DNA of 64,000 nt, taken from positions 1,367,042 to 1,431,041 of the forward strand of contig JAPNXP010000010.1 of NCBI GenBank assembly GCA_028753945.1, given 5' to 3'. How positions within the stretch are numbered: position 1 is the stretch's first letter; each line of letters opens with the position of its first letter. Under the pieces are notes generated by a model. The model saw only the letters and a program-made list of their open reading frames with translations. It ran no database searches and was not told where the DNA came from. Source of the DNA: Hexactinellida sp. DTS-2022 (taxonomy: Eukaryota > Porifera > Hexactinellida). This document shows positions 45,420 through 56,424 of the stretch, in pieces. Position numbers and translations under genes: made by a program.

Positions 45420-45559
45420 CTTGAATAGTTTGTCTCCTTCTTCAACTCTATACACACGCACTTACGAATGAAATTATTCCTCCTTTGCTTCTTCAACTCT
45501 GAAGGGATAGTTTTCTTCTTCAGATATTCACGGATTTGTTCGAGTTCGACTGTATCCAT
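45420..45559 (-). pseudogene. N-terminal exon of the Ginger-like gene
   Basis: Starts MDTVELEQIREYLKKK and continues SELKKQRRNNFIRKCVC to a donor-like AAG/GTTAGC. Short helical N-termini of this kind precede the zinc domain in retroelement and Ginger integrases. ATG near the right TIR, correct orientation for the blocks downstream. Confidence 0.55.
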
Positions 45560-45822
45560 TATTTCAAATTGGGTTTGACAGGTAATTTCCTAAGCAAATA
45601 CAAAGTCAGTTAGTTAGTAAACACTTGAAAAAGTTGTTTAAATACCATTCGAATTAATAAATGATGTCATTGTTATGGAGTATTTACTTTGCAATAAACA
45701 CGGAAGTTAATTGTACATACTCAAAATACGACAGTATCAAAATACGTCGATAAATTGGTTATCCATGGTTTGGATAATGAAAAGTACTCAAAATACGACG
45801 GTACTCAAAATACGTCGAAACA

Positions 45823-45979
45823 GGCCTATGCACCAACTTTGTGAAACTGGACCATGGATTAATTAACATGTGTAGTGTATCGGAGGTCAAACATACCACA
45901 AACCACAAATTTCTGATACATACGTATATCAATTGTATAATGATGTTGGAATGAGTGATAATCGAGGAATTATCCAGGA
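45823..45979. repeat. R1 fragment flanking the Ginger-like element
   Basis: GGCCTATGCACCAACTTTGT and AACTGGACCATGGATTAA continue the R1 end at 39690-39713 (GTCGTGACCTACGTTATATA), showing that the Ginger-like element split an R1 copy. Confidence 0.55.
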
Positions 45980-45987
45980 GCGCGAGA

Positions 45988-48660
45988 GTCCAGGCTTGGA
46001 CCGGGTCAAGATTTCAAGACCCGGTGACCCGGTAAGCTCAGACCCGGTGACCCGGTTGACCCGGTAAGCTCAGACCCGGTAAGTTCTGATTCGATGACCC
46101 GGTTTATTGTGACCCGCTATAACCCCTTTTCTAGGAAATCCTTGTTTAATTGTTAAGGCCCCGCGTCCCCTTCGATAGGCTGCTTGACCCCTAACAAATA
46201 TTTTCTGTTTAATATTGATTAATCTTATTTAAACCTTATGCAATATTGGTTTTGATAAATGAATTTAATCATATATGATTTGAAATTGAATAATGAAAAG
46301 AATAACTGATAAATATTACTACTATAGAGGAAGATTTAAATAATTGATTCTAATGTAATGATTATGAAGTAGGTAATAGTATTTTCTTTTTTAATGCTTC
46401 ATTAAGAAGAACTAATCCTTCCACCGTTTCCGGGTTCAATCTTCCACGATCCTTCTTCGTAACGCGACCAGCTGAACTAAAGTGGCGTTCCGATTCTGCC
46501 GAACTTGCTTGAATCACTAAAAATGACTGTGATAGGTAACTGAGGATTGGGAGTTTGCAACTCTGTTCGCCCCACCACTTTATAGGATCAAAGATTTCTT
46601 CCACATATTTGATACAAGTGATATTTGCATACCTTGTTAATTCCGTTTTTAAATTCGTTTCGTTCCAATCTGTACAATTATTAATAGAAACCGCTGTACC
46701 ACCCCTCCTAAAGGATAAAAGGGGATCTACTTTTGAACATTTAGGAGGTGGTGGTAGAAGAGGTTCATCCATCTGACTTTCCGCAATTTGGAATTGTAGG
46801 GGAGGAATTTGTTTTTCTTTAAATACAAGCATAATACCTTCTCTTGCACTTTGAAGCAAATTGACGCGATCACGTTTGTTCTTCACAAATATAAATGATT
46901 TTAGTGTAGGATCTAGGTAAGTTGCAATAAAATGTATTGAATTCAAAGATGTCCACACCTTTTGGATAATTTCTTCAGTCATTATTCGTTTTAGAACACG
47001 TGTTATTGGATCATCATCTGTTTCTATTTCCCAAGCATTTTGAAGAGCATAATAGGAAGGTGCCACATTCTGAATGGAAGCGATAGATCCAAATTCAAGA
47101 ATATCGAATATACGATTAAGTTTTTCAAAAAACTTTGTAACAATTGTCAACAAAGCCAAGTCTATTCCTGCAATAATGTAACTCTTATTCTTCTCTGTCA
47201 AAATTTCTGATAACTTTGAGTGTGACTGCAACATTGAGTTAAACATAGAGTGAAGACTTCTCCATGGCCTAGTTTTCCCACCTTTTTTTAGTGCTATAGG
47301 TAGTTCGGATTGAATTCCAGTTGATTTTTTGCAAAGGTAACTGCCTTATTAACGCTATCGTAAAGCTGGTCGAGTTCATCAATTTCCAACATAGCTCGTT
47401 CCCATCCAGTTTTAATTGCGGTATTAATTCTGTGGCAGGCGCAATCTAACCTAATCTTTTGTGCAGTAGCAGCTACTATATTTGCTCCCTTGTCAGTTGT
47501 AACAGGAGTATTACTTTGGTCACAATTTATTTCCGTTAATATTTGATCTAGTTCGAACTCAATATTTTCAGATGTTTTTGTTTTTGGAAAAACTTTGCAA
47601 GCATACATAGCACGTTTGAGGGACCATAATTCTTTATCAATGCCACTGTCATGGCCCATTTCCTGTGAAATCCAGAAAAAAGAAACATCTAGGTAACTTC
47701 TTTGCATAATGTTATCAGTCCAAAGGTCTGTTGTGAAAGCAACTGCATCCCTCTGAATTGGATCTTGGAGTTTAGAGCTAATAGCTTGTTTTATAATAAT
47801 GATCTGTGCGACAGTAGACTTTGATATAGTCTTTCGTCCTGGAATTAATTCAGAAGCAGTCACATTTCCATATTTTGCACCAATTCTGATCATTTCTTGT
47901 GAAAAATGGATGAATCGTGGATTTTCAATTGTATTAAAAGACAAAAATGACCCAGCAACGAAATTTCTACTCACTTCTAAAATAGTTTGACTATCCTGCT
48001 TAGACAGAAGTTGAGTTTTTCTTTGAAGAACTGATGTAATTTTAACTTGTGAAGACGATGCTACATCTGGAGAACAATTTCGTATATGATCTTTTAGATT
48101 CTTTGTTCCATAATCAATAACTTTACCGCAATCTGTTTTAGTTTTATAAAGAATGCATTTGTAACAATAGTTGCAACACGCTACTCCAAAAACTATGTCT
48201 CCATTATCATTCACTACATCTGAGAAACATTTCCAACAATAACTTAAGTTTGGACGCGTGGAAGATTTTAATTTTAGGGAATAAATTTCGTCTTTGACCT
48301 TCTTGCTAATGTCAGTACAATTCATCATTTAAATATAGCAAATACATACTATAACTGTACTAGCTGTATATTTAAGGATACAGTGACCAGCGATACCAAA
48401 GAAGTTTCAATTGAAGTACTATGTCTCATAAATATTAAACGCCTTACTATATTAGATGAATCTTTCTAAGTTTTAGAATTATCCAAACAAATAAAATTTA
48501 ATTAGCATTACTATGATGTACCGGGTCAAATCAAAATTAAGTGACCCGGTTGACCCGGTGACCCAGTCTAAGCCTGACCCGGTGGTGACCCGGAATTTTA
48601 GCGAATATTGTGACCCGGTTGACCCGGAGACCCGGTGACCCGGTGACCCGGTCCAAGCCT
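45988..48660 (-). mobile_element. hAT transposon, nearly intact coding
   Basis: 2.67 kb. Inner ends CAGGCTTGGACCGGGTCA and GTGACCCGGTCCAAGCCT; the flanks share GCGCGAGA (45980-45987, 48661-48668). Both termini are packed with GACCCGGT repeats (about six left, about ten right), probable transposase-binding sites. One transposase gene on minus fills the interior. Confidence 0.9.
46362..48328 (-). pseudogene. hAT transposase, one frameshift
   Basis: Two open blocks (48328-47294 and 47246-46362) cover an entire hAT transposase. N-terminal BED finger: YCWKCF, ACCNYCYKC, NLKDHIRNC. Catalytic core: FTTDLWTD (first D), VTTDKGANIVAA (second D), CACHRINTA. C-terminal hATC: QASSAESERHFSSAGR with the expected E, ending DRGRLNPETVEGLVLLNE. 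The blocks differ by a single base in an A run near 47329 (TFAK, then KSTGIQSELPIALKKGGKTR in the other frame). That is the only lesion I see; a homopolymer sequencing error is a fair alternative. Confidence 0.9.
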
Positions 48661-48668
48661 GCGCGAGA

Positions 48669-49388
48669 CGCTCCTTTTGGAGTATGATTTTTGGAAATTG
48701 GAATTTAGGAGCGCGAAAATTTGGAATCCTCTCCTATACGGTAACAATAATTTGTGATTTAGGCGAATGAAATTGCATCAGACCAGGATTAGGAGCGTGT
48801 TTACAAATGGCTGTATAATACACTGGTCATAATAATTATTTAAATATGAAATATTTATCAATATGATAGAAATAGAGTAAGGTTCTAGCAAGTATTCTAT
48901 TTTTATAAAGAACATTAACAAGTTGTAGTATCACATAAATAGCGTTTAGAGGACAAAAATGTGAATAACTCAATGGGAAGATATGGAAACCATATTGAAA
49001 TTTTCTACACAATGACTTAAGACTACATAGAATAAATTACCAAAAAATAAAAGAGATCCGAAAATAAACATTTTTGTTACGTCATGGTTCCGGTTCTACT
49101 TCTGGTATTGGTTTCAGTTCTAATTTTCACTAATAAAAACAACTGGTAACTTAATATATCCATCTGATTTGAATTCTCCATATATAAAAACATAAGTATA
49201 GCAATTTTTAAAAGAATTGGATAATTATATCATAAGTTATACGAGTTTGAAGTGAGATGGTGCTTCAACATTTTGAAAAATGTTTGGATAATCAACAAAA
49301 AAATGAAAATCTGTGACGTCATAAATGAAAAACCACTCAACCGATTAGTCTAAAATTTTGAGGAAAGTATAGACTTGCTTGTAGCTTG
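48669..49388. other. No gene seen
   Basis: 49080-49388 resembles the old repeat near 10395. Otherwise no coding region or terminal repeats. Confidence 0.4.
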
Positions 49389-49396
49389 CTACACAC

Positions 49397-49756
49397 CAGG
49401 CATGGGGCCAAGCCCCAAAGGGCTTAAGCCCATTTTTGAGAGGGCTTAAATCCGGACTTAAGTCCTCCTTTAATAAAAGGGCTTAAGTCCGGACTTGGAC
49501 TTAAGCCTTTTATAGATGAGCTTCAAGCCCTTTTTCAAGCTCTTTTCAAGGCACTTATTCAATAAAATACGGTATGGATTTCTAAATAGTTAGAGTAAAA
49601 GACTTAAGTCCGGACTTAAGCCCTTTATTAAGGGCTTGAGCTTGGACTTAAGCCCTTTTTCAAAAAGGGCTTAGAAAAAGGGCTTGGGCTTAAACCCTTC
49701 TGATTAGGGATGGGCTTGGACTTAAGCCTTTTTGAAAGGGCTTGACCCCATGTCTG
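49397..49756. mobile_element. hAT-type MITE with GGACTTAAGCC repeats
   Basis: 360 bp, ends CAGGCATGGGGCCAAGCCC and GGGCTTGACCCCATGTCTG, perfect duplication CTACACAC (49389-49396, 49757-49764). Both halves are arrays of AAGTCCGGACTTAAGCCC palindromes. Confidence 0.92.
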
Positions 49757-49764
49757 CTACACAC

Positions 49765-50356
49765 CAATTTACAGACAAATCGATTGATAGTGGTGAAATG
49801 ACTGGTCGACTTGACATGGAATTCCCCATTAGCTTCTATTCATGACTAGCTCTTGTTCTGTCCCCGGATGACCATGTTCCTGTTTTCAAGATGCCTCAAA
49901 GTCCACCAAACCTGAATTATGCCTGGACATGCGTCTTCGTCGCGAGGATATTGGTGACCTGAAGGTGGTCTATGTATATGTTGCAGTCCAAACGCGGTTC
50001 GACTAGTCCAAATGCGTTTCCAATCTTATTTATTTATCATGGGTAGTTATTAAGTTGAAACCTTTTGAAAGAAGGTGTTTTGGTAAAAAGTTAACTGCTT
50101 CTTTGTGAATTGTCTATTATCCGAACATATTTAACCGGTCCCAACGAGTTCGGATAATCGAAGTTGTACTGCATAAACACTAGGTATCTCAGCTTTTTTT
50201 TAGATATGAAATTAATGGAAATGGTTATTAAAAATATCTTATCTCACACCCCCAGATTTTTCGATTTTAAGATAAATTCTACGCCCATGTTTAAAGGAAT
50301 ACGTTTGAACGATAATTTCTCTAGACCTTGACTTTTAATGACGAGCGATTTCTATT
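49765..50356. other. No gene seen
   Basis: GTTCGGATAATCGAAGTTGT near 50150 looks like one end of an old Tigger-type element; no partner end is certain. Confidence 0.35.
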
Positions 50357-51519
50357 TTGACTCGTGTAGTTTTTTGGTTAGATGCTTGGCAAACTTTACC
50401 AGAAAAAATTGGCAAACTGAGTAAACAAACATACACCAGTTTTAGACATGCTAGTATTGCCTTACCACAAAATACCAACCATTTGTCTCAAACATGGGCT
50501 TTAACTATGTGTTGTCCTCCTTCTACAGACGGTCCCTTGGAACACCATTTCGGTCTATACCGTATGATGTCTGGTTCTAATTATCACATCTCCTATCTTC
50601 AAATCCTTGAACCGAGTATCGACTTGAACTTTCTAGCATATTAATTTATTAAAAACATATTTACTGACCAACAAGACACTTCCTTTCAATCTATTCAGTC
50701 ATTAGTTAAGTAATTTTCTTCTCCGTATAGCGTATTCCACTACTGATGGTGAGTTCAATTTGGAGCCATTTCTTGATGAGATAAATGATCTATCAACAAT
50801 TGATTGTGGTTCACAGATGCTTCAATCATTAGTCTTTATTGTAGGCTATTCTGTCCATCAGTACCTGAAACAAACAAAACCGTGTCATGTCGATCTACAT
50901 ATGCTAACAGTTGATAAAGAATTTCTCATTGATTTAGACCTGGACTCTCAGTATAAACTTCTGCAGCTAACGGACCGTGGCGGACTTAAATATCCATCTG
51001 AGCCAGTTTTAAATTCCATATTTGTTATATGGAAGACCTTTAGTGCCATCGAAAACAATAAAGAGCTGATGGCGAAGCTTGTAAGTGGACTTTCTAGAAA
51101 AATAATATTTGAACTCGCGTTGTTGTATTTGGAAGATAATGATCATTGTGATCCAAGTATTTGGAAGTCTACTTGTATTAGCTGCAGGCACGTAGCTACG
51201 GGGGAGCAAGGGGGGGCGACCGCCCCCCCAAAAGTACTCCTCGCCCCCCCTCCCAAGAGAATTAGGAAGTGTTCGTTATAGTAAATAGAGTGATTCGTCC
51301 CCCACTTGCCCCCCCGACTCCCTGCACTTGCCCCCCCAACATAAAACTTGCCCCCCTGAATTACATACTCTAGCTACGTGCCTGATTAGCTGTGGTGTGT
51401 TTAGTTGGAACATCTTATCGAAGCTAGTCTTTACCGCAGCGAATTGCTTTCTTGGAATAAAAGTTAAGAATTATAACTCGCTGGTTCTTCCAAAAAGTAA
51501 ATTTAAGAAATTCTCTTAA
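50357..51519 (+). pseudogene. P-element/THAP-like transposase, C-terminal part
   Basis: First block has ALTMCCPPSTDGPLEHHFGL then YRMMSGSNYHISYLQILE. The second (from 50760) has FIVGYSVHQYLKQTKPC, LLQLTDRGGLKYPSEPVLNS and a cysteine pair that continues, after the MITE at 51185, as CGVFSWNILSKLVF to a stop at 51519. The PLE..FG.YR.MSG and RGGL..PS signatures are typical of transposase C-termini in animal P-like/THAP-type elements. The frame is broken between the blocks and no N-terminus or TIRs were found. Family assignment is tentative. Confidence 0.55.
51185..51384. mobile_element. 200-bp hAT-type MITE in the P-like remnant
   Basis: Ends CAGGCACGTAGCTACGGGGG and TAGCTACGTGCCTG, perfect duplication ATTAGCTG (51177-51184, 51385-51392). 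C/G runs inside. Without it the reading frame runs STCISC into GVFSWN. Confidence 0.93.
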
Positions 51520-52393
51520 TTATGTGTCTACTTATTTTATTTACCATGATTTGTATTACTCTGTTTATTCTTATTTCTATTATGTAGTTAAGTGTGTCGT
51601 GTCACGTGTGTCACTGCTAGAGCCAGAGAGAGGAAGAGGAGAGAGGAAAGAAAGCAAATAATTTTGTAGTATTTACTGTAGTATTAATATTAGAAATTGT
51701 ACTGTTTGTGTTTATTATTACTATTAAATTATGAAAATCCAATCACCCTTCTTATTACAGCTAATTCTAATTTCTTGCTAGCAGGGCTGAGTTATGTACG
51801 ACCTAGAGACGTGTAAAGAACTTAGTAGTTCAATATACTGAATATTAAAAATTTATTAAAATTTGCCAATCTTGTCGTGCATCCCTGGTACATCTACTGT
51901 CAGGCCATATATAGAGTAGGCCATGGATTAGAATAGAGCATTTTCCTATTTAAATACAAAACTAATGTATAATTTAGTTATGGAAGTGTATATTTATTAT
52001 TGATTTAGTAAAAATATACATATATTTCTTCATTTTTCTTTTTGAGCAACAGTTGAGGCAATTAATGTCAAATTATTATGAACAAAGAAGAATGATTCCC
52101 ACTCCTGTAAGGCATAGCTAATATCAAATATAAATCATGGTAGATCAAATGTTCGATAGAAGTAAGTTTATGAAGTAATTAGTGAAAATCAAATCAAATA
52201 CAATACTTAAGACACCTTTCTAAGTTGCTTGAAGTTCGGTCTTAAATCTTAGTGAATATGACTTAAGATAGAACTTAAGACTTAAGCACTAAGATCGATC
52301 TTAAGTTCGATCTTAGGTTCTTAGAGAATACGGCTGCAGTATACGTGTATTTCTTGAATGTTAATATGATCTAAACGAATTTTAATCGTTCTA
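51520..52393. other. No gene; possible MITE end
   Basis: 51630-51655 is a GA-rich run. 52215-52333 has repeated ACTTAAGA/TCTTAAGTT motifs ending TTCTTAGAGAATACGG, like one end of a Harbinger-type MITE whose other end I cannot place. ATATATAGAGTAGGCCATGG near 51906 matches the tip of the element at 44711. Confidence 0.35.
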
Positions 52394-52894
52394 TCTATAC
52401 TATTAAAACACAAGCCTGGGTGGGTATATATATATATTTGTTTGTATGTTCCGAGTTGATTGAAGAAAGTGGATGGTTCAAAATCTGATTTTTTGCATAT
52501 AGGGGTAACTTTTGGCACCCGTCAACAAGTTGTGGTTTCCACTCAAAATTTCTCACACCTCGACAAGTTATGACGTCATTGTCACATTTCGAGACCCTGA
52601 AAATTCACTTAATCGCACAGAATTCGCGTCCTCTAAGAGATAAAAATCTGAAAATTTAATAGAACATGGACATTAATGATGCGGACGCGTTGGTCACATC
52701 AGATTGCCGATATGCTTACTCATTATCGCATGATGACGTAATCACAAAAATTTCACATTGTTAATTTGACTATTTTAGGCCTATTTACGCTTTATAATCA
52801 ATATTAGGAGTATATAAACCACACACCAACCGCTTCGCGGTTGGTGTGTGGTTGTGTTCTGCCGCGAAGCGACATAGCAAGCGAAGCGCGCTAG
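52394..52894 (+). mobile_element. Helitron-like non-autonomous element (reference copy)
   Basis: 501 bp from TCTATACTATTAAAACAC to GCGAAGCGCGCTAG, preceded by A and followed by T with no duplication, as Helitrons insert. Near the 3' end is a perfect 33-bp palindrome (CCACACACCAACCGC arms around TTCGCGG) and a CGCTTCGCGG/CCGCGAAGCG stem. Body markers: TTATGACGTCATTGTCACAT, ATCGCACAGAATTCGCG, CGCATGATGACGTAATCAC. No coding region. Confidence 0.65.
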
Positions 52895-53027
52895 TAGGTG
52901 ATTAATTCAAACAATTATTACCGCTAGATTTATAAAGTAAATATCCCTGAAAATCAGGTTTATAGTTTCGCAGTTATTCCAAAAATAAGTTCTAAGGGGC
53001 ATGAAGTAGGTGAATTCACCCTAAATA

Positions 53028-53468
53028 CAGTCAAACCTCCAAGATCCGGACACCTCCTTCAACCGGGCAACATTTTTGTATAAATTCAAAATTAAGTCGC
53101 CTTTTTTTGATTATTAGCCCCTAATTTAGTTTATTTTTGCAGATTTGAATGTCAAACATTTACTAAAAGTAACCACCATTATCTGGGCAGTAAATATTGG
53201 TTTGGATTTGGCCATTAGGAAATTTTGCTACATTATATACGATTCATTTTCGAAATTTATGAACTCCTTGGGTAAAGTTCTACCAAGTTTCGATCATCGG
53301 GGGATGCGCATCAGGCTAGAGTCCCCCTCGACAATAGTTTTGGAGACATCAGACCATAAACACTAGTTGATTATGCAATAAACTTTATGGTAATTTCCGA
53401 GATCCGGGAAAATTCTAAGATTCGGGCACCCTCCGGACGAGGCTGCCCGGAAAGGGGAGGTTCGACTG
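53028..53468. mobile_element. Tigger/pogo-type MITE
   Basis: 441 bp, ends CAGTCAAACCTCCAAGATCC and GGGGAGGTTCGACTG, TA on both flanks; GATCCGGGAAA and GATTCGGGCACC blocks repeat near the right end. No transposase. Confidence 0.85.
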
Positions 53469-53662
53469 TACTCAAATCATCTATATAATCTCAAGTTATT
53501 GTATAGAATATTTCAATGGTAATTGTCATCCATGGTCCAGTAATTCACTAGAGTACCATTGCCTTAGTATATAAATTGCTATGGTCAGCCATAATACATA
53601 ATTGGCTTAATTCAACGATGAGACATTATTTGAAGGTGGTAAAATATGTACGGCACTCAAAC

Positions 53663-53922
53663 AGGGATTTACCAGGAATTTCTATGGCCAAAAAATCTTC
53701 TCGGAGACCCGGGGGGGGGCATCCGCCATCCGGGGCAAAAGCCCCGGGTTAAACATTATGCCCCGGGATGGCCAGATCCTGCGACTGCCTCTGCAGAGAT
53801 CTGGCACCAAATTAGGTGCCAACCCGGCACCTAAATGGAATAAGATTGCAAGCACTTTTGCACCACAACCGATGCCTGGCTGGAACCTAAAAGTGCCGAC
53901 CAGGCACCTAGATAAACCCCTG
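53663..53922. mobile_element. Probable hAT-like MITE
   Basis: Ends CAGGGATTTACCAGG and CCTAGATAAACCCCTG, with internal GCCCCGGG and GGTGCCAACCCGGCACC inverted repeats. No target duplication found, so the limits are approximate. Confidence 0.5.
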
Positions 53923-54658
53923 GCGTGTGTATATATATTTATCAAGGTTGAAAGTTGAAACCGCTCGAACCGAATATCAGTATTCATGAATATTTGTCCT
54001 ACCGAATATGAATACTGATTACCGGTTGGGTAACCGAATACGAATACTGATAATATTCGGTTACGTCAACTGAATACGAATACTGATAATATTCGGTTAC
54101 GTCAACTGAATACGAATACTGATAATATTCGGTTACGTCAACTGAATACGAATACTGATAATATTCGGTCGGGACACCGAATGCCGAAAAATAATATCAG
54201 GTTGGCAAACGAATACTGATATCAGGTTGGCAACATAATATCAACTATTCGGCAAATAAAATTCGATTCAACCAAATATATCAGTATTCGGTTTCAATCT
54301 TGATATTATTTATATATTTGTTTGTATGTTATGAGTTGATTGAAGAAACTGGACGGTTTCCAAATCTAATTATTGGCGCCCGAAAACAAGTTTAGGCTTC
54401 CATTAAAAATTTCTCTCCTCGCCAAATTATGACGTCATTGTCACATTTGAGAAGCGTAAAAATTCACTTAATCGCACATAATTCGCACCCTCTAAGAGAT
54501 AAAAATCTGAAAATTAATAGAACATGGACATTAATGATGCGGACATGGTGGTCACACTAGATTAGTAATATGCTCACTCATTACCGTATGATGACGTAAT
54601 CATTAAAATTTATTTTGTAAAATTATACTATTTTAAGCCTATTTACGCTTTATAATTA
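53923..54658 (+). mobile_element. Helitron-like copy, 5' part (split)
   Basis: Body matches 52430-52800 (TTTGTTTGTATGTTATGAGT, TATGACGTCATTGTCACAT, GATGACGTAATCA), interrupted by the MITE at 53943 and cut at 54659 by the MULE-like element. Its 3' part continues at 56321-56404. Confidence 0.6.
53943..54302. mobile_element. MITE, long form with internal tandem repeats
   Basis: 360 bp; outer ends CAAGGTTGAAAG and TTTCAATCTTG. Same family as 31168-31351 but with four to five tandem copies of a 38-bp unit (ACTGAATACGAATACTGATA, then ATATTCGGTTACGTCA). Flanks ATATTTAT and ATATTATT match at 6 of 8. Confidence 0.8.
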
Positions 54659-54981
54659 ATGGAATACAGACATCTCGGTACAAGACAGTTCGGTACAGTG
54701 GATACACAATGTTATTTTTATATAATGTACATGGACTGTTACTATATATATAGTATTTTTCTAAACTTTTATTGGTATGGAATCTATAGATTATTTTTTA
54801 AGATATATCATATGACTAGTATTACGAACAAAATATATGGGTAACGTTGTGTAAAATATGTAGAAAAAACTAAATTATCTGGCGTCGTTCATATCAATCC
54901 TATGGGCCACACCTTGTAGGAGTTCGATGTGGCTGCCTAGTGCCTATGAAAGTAGCTTAGGAATAAATTTTTAGATTTTTT

Positions 54982-55200
54982 CTACCAGCCCATGTTCACG
55001 TTTAAGTGCACAACAAAACGCCAAATATTAGAGTGATGGCAATCATGGCATCCAACGGTAGAGTTATAGGAACTATGTAATGCTTCAACTCAGTTATTAG
55101 TTCTTGGAATCCCCTCAATTACTTCATGATGTTGGTTCCATATCTCAATAGGAAACAATGGTTCTTGATGAAAACCACCATGAAGTATTCGCACAATGTA
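54982..55200 (-). pseudogene. MULE transposase C-terminal fragment
   Basis: Minus-strand frame reads LFPIEIWNQHHEVIEGIPRT then NN, one in-frame TGA, VEALHSSYNSTVGC and HHSNIWRFVVHL. The order IPRTNN.VE.LH....VGC.H..IW.F matches the C-terminal region of animal MULE-type transposases. The catalytic core is absent. Confidence 0.65.
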
Positions 55201-55384
55201 TGTATGTTCAAAATATACAACAAGGCCTTGTAATAATATTGTAGTGAGAAGGTGTTCGATCGCAGCTACAAAAATCTAACGGTGCTACAAATGATAGTTC
55301 TGGTAAATAACGGATTTTTTTTCGTCATTATATATCGCTTGCAGGCCTTCAGTCTGAAACTTACGTCATAAGCTAAGAGTGAGG

Positions 55385-55628
55385 TAAAAACAGCATTTAA
55401 CAATTGTGCTCTGCCAGACTTGCTGAAAACTATTGATGACGGCTTTATCAAAATCAATGATTATGTGTCAGATGAGAATCTATACAAAGATCGTGTATTT
55501 TTTCCCATATTCTTAAGTAAACAGCTTCCGTCTTATTTGGGAGTCAAACAAACAAGCAGGGTACAAGTTCATACAACATTTATTGATAGAAGCCCGTATA
55601 TGTTAAACTCATTTCCATTCCAATTAAA
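55385..55628 (+). other. Open stretch, unrecognised
   Basis: Frame containing DLLKTIDDGFIKINDYVSDE and FFPIFLSKQLPSYLG reads like protein but matches nothing I recognise. It lies inside the MULE-like element and is truncated by the Helitron-like copy. Confidence 0.3.
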
Positions 55629-56148
55629 TCTATACTAATAAAACACAAGCCTGGGTGTGTGGGTGGGTATATATATATACATGTATATATTTGTTTGTAT
55701 GTTACGAATTGATTGAAGAAAGTGGACGGTTTCCAAATGAGATTTTTGGCATATAGGGGTAACTTTTGGCACCCGACAACAAGTTGAGGTTTCCACTCAA
55801 AATTTCTCACACCTCGACAAGTTATGACGTCATTGTCACATTTCGAGACCCTGAAAATTCACTTAATCGCACATAATTCGCGCCCTCTAAGAGATAAAAT
55901 CTGAAAATTTAATAGAACATGGACATTAATGATGCGGACACGTTGGTCACACCAGATCACCAATATGCTTACTCATTATCGCATGATGACGTAATCACAA
56001 AAATTTCACATTTTTTAATTTGACTATTTAGGCCTATTTACGTTTTATAATCAATATTAGGAGTATATAAAACCACACACCAACCGCGAAGCGGTTGGTG
56101 TGTGGTTGTGTTCTGCCGCGAAGCGACCTAGCAAGCGAAGCGCGCTAG
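55629..56148 (+). mobile_element. Helitron-like element
   Basis: 520 bp, TCTATACTAATAAAACACAA to GCGAAGCGCGCTAG, preceded by A and followed by T. Very close to 52394-52894 apart from an expanded TATATA/TGTATATA run near 55666. Confidence 0.68.
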
Positions 56149-56320
56149 TGTGGCATAAAAATACAAAATATTTACAATTGCGGCTAAGGTGATTATATAC
56201 AACAGCTCATTTTTGCCAGTTAGTACCAAATAGAAACAATTCTCATATAAGCGAAGTGGAATGTAATATGTACCGAACTGTCTTGTACCGAGATGTCCGT
56301 ATCCCATAATTCATGTTAGA

Positions 56321-56404
56321 ACTATGAACCAGACATCCAACCGCGAAGCGGTAAGTGTGTGGTTGTGTTCTGCCGCGAAGGGACCTAGTAAGCGAAGCGC
56401 GCTA
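56321..56404 (+). mobile_element. Helitron-like copy, 3' part (split)
   Basis: CATCCAACCGCGAAGCGG, then TGTGTGGTTGTGTTCTGCCG and GCGAAGCGCGCTA, the 3' end of the copy begun at 53923. Confidence 0.6.
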
Positions 56405-56424
56405 TTTTAAAGTACTTATAGAAA

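Larger units (their letters stand above)
39718..45822 (-). mobile_element. Ginger-like transposon, incomplete
   Basis: 6.1 kb bounded by ~108-bp inverted repeats: TGTTTCGACGTATTTTGAGT at 39718 and its complement ending at 45822, each containing several copies of CGTATTTTGAGTA. The flanks share GGCC (39714-39717, 45823-45826). TIRs starting TGT and a 4-bp duplication fit Ginger elements, DNA transposons whose integrase is related to that of Gypsy-type LTR elements. On the minus strand are integrase end parts and a cysteine-protease-like region in exon-like blocks; the central DDE core was not found. No capsid or reverse transcriptase. It carries at least four nested elements and several breaks, so it looks old and inactive. 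It sits inside a fragment of repeat R1. Confidence 0.8.
54659..56320 (-). mobile_element. MULE-like transposon remnant
   Basis: TIRs of about 37 bp: left GGAATACAGACATCTCGGTA and right complement (two to three mismatches), containing GTACAAGACAGTTCGGTACA. Flanks ATAATTAAT and ATAATTCAT suggest a 9-bp duplication, the MULE norm. Inside are a transposase fragment (54982) and a Helitron-like copy (55629). It splits another Helitron-like copy. Confidence 0.75.

Noticed and set aside
52394-52894. tRNA-derived SINE
   Set aside because: No A/B promoter boxes or poly-A tail recognised, no target duplications; the TC...CTAG ends between A and T suit Helitron-like elements.
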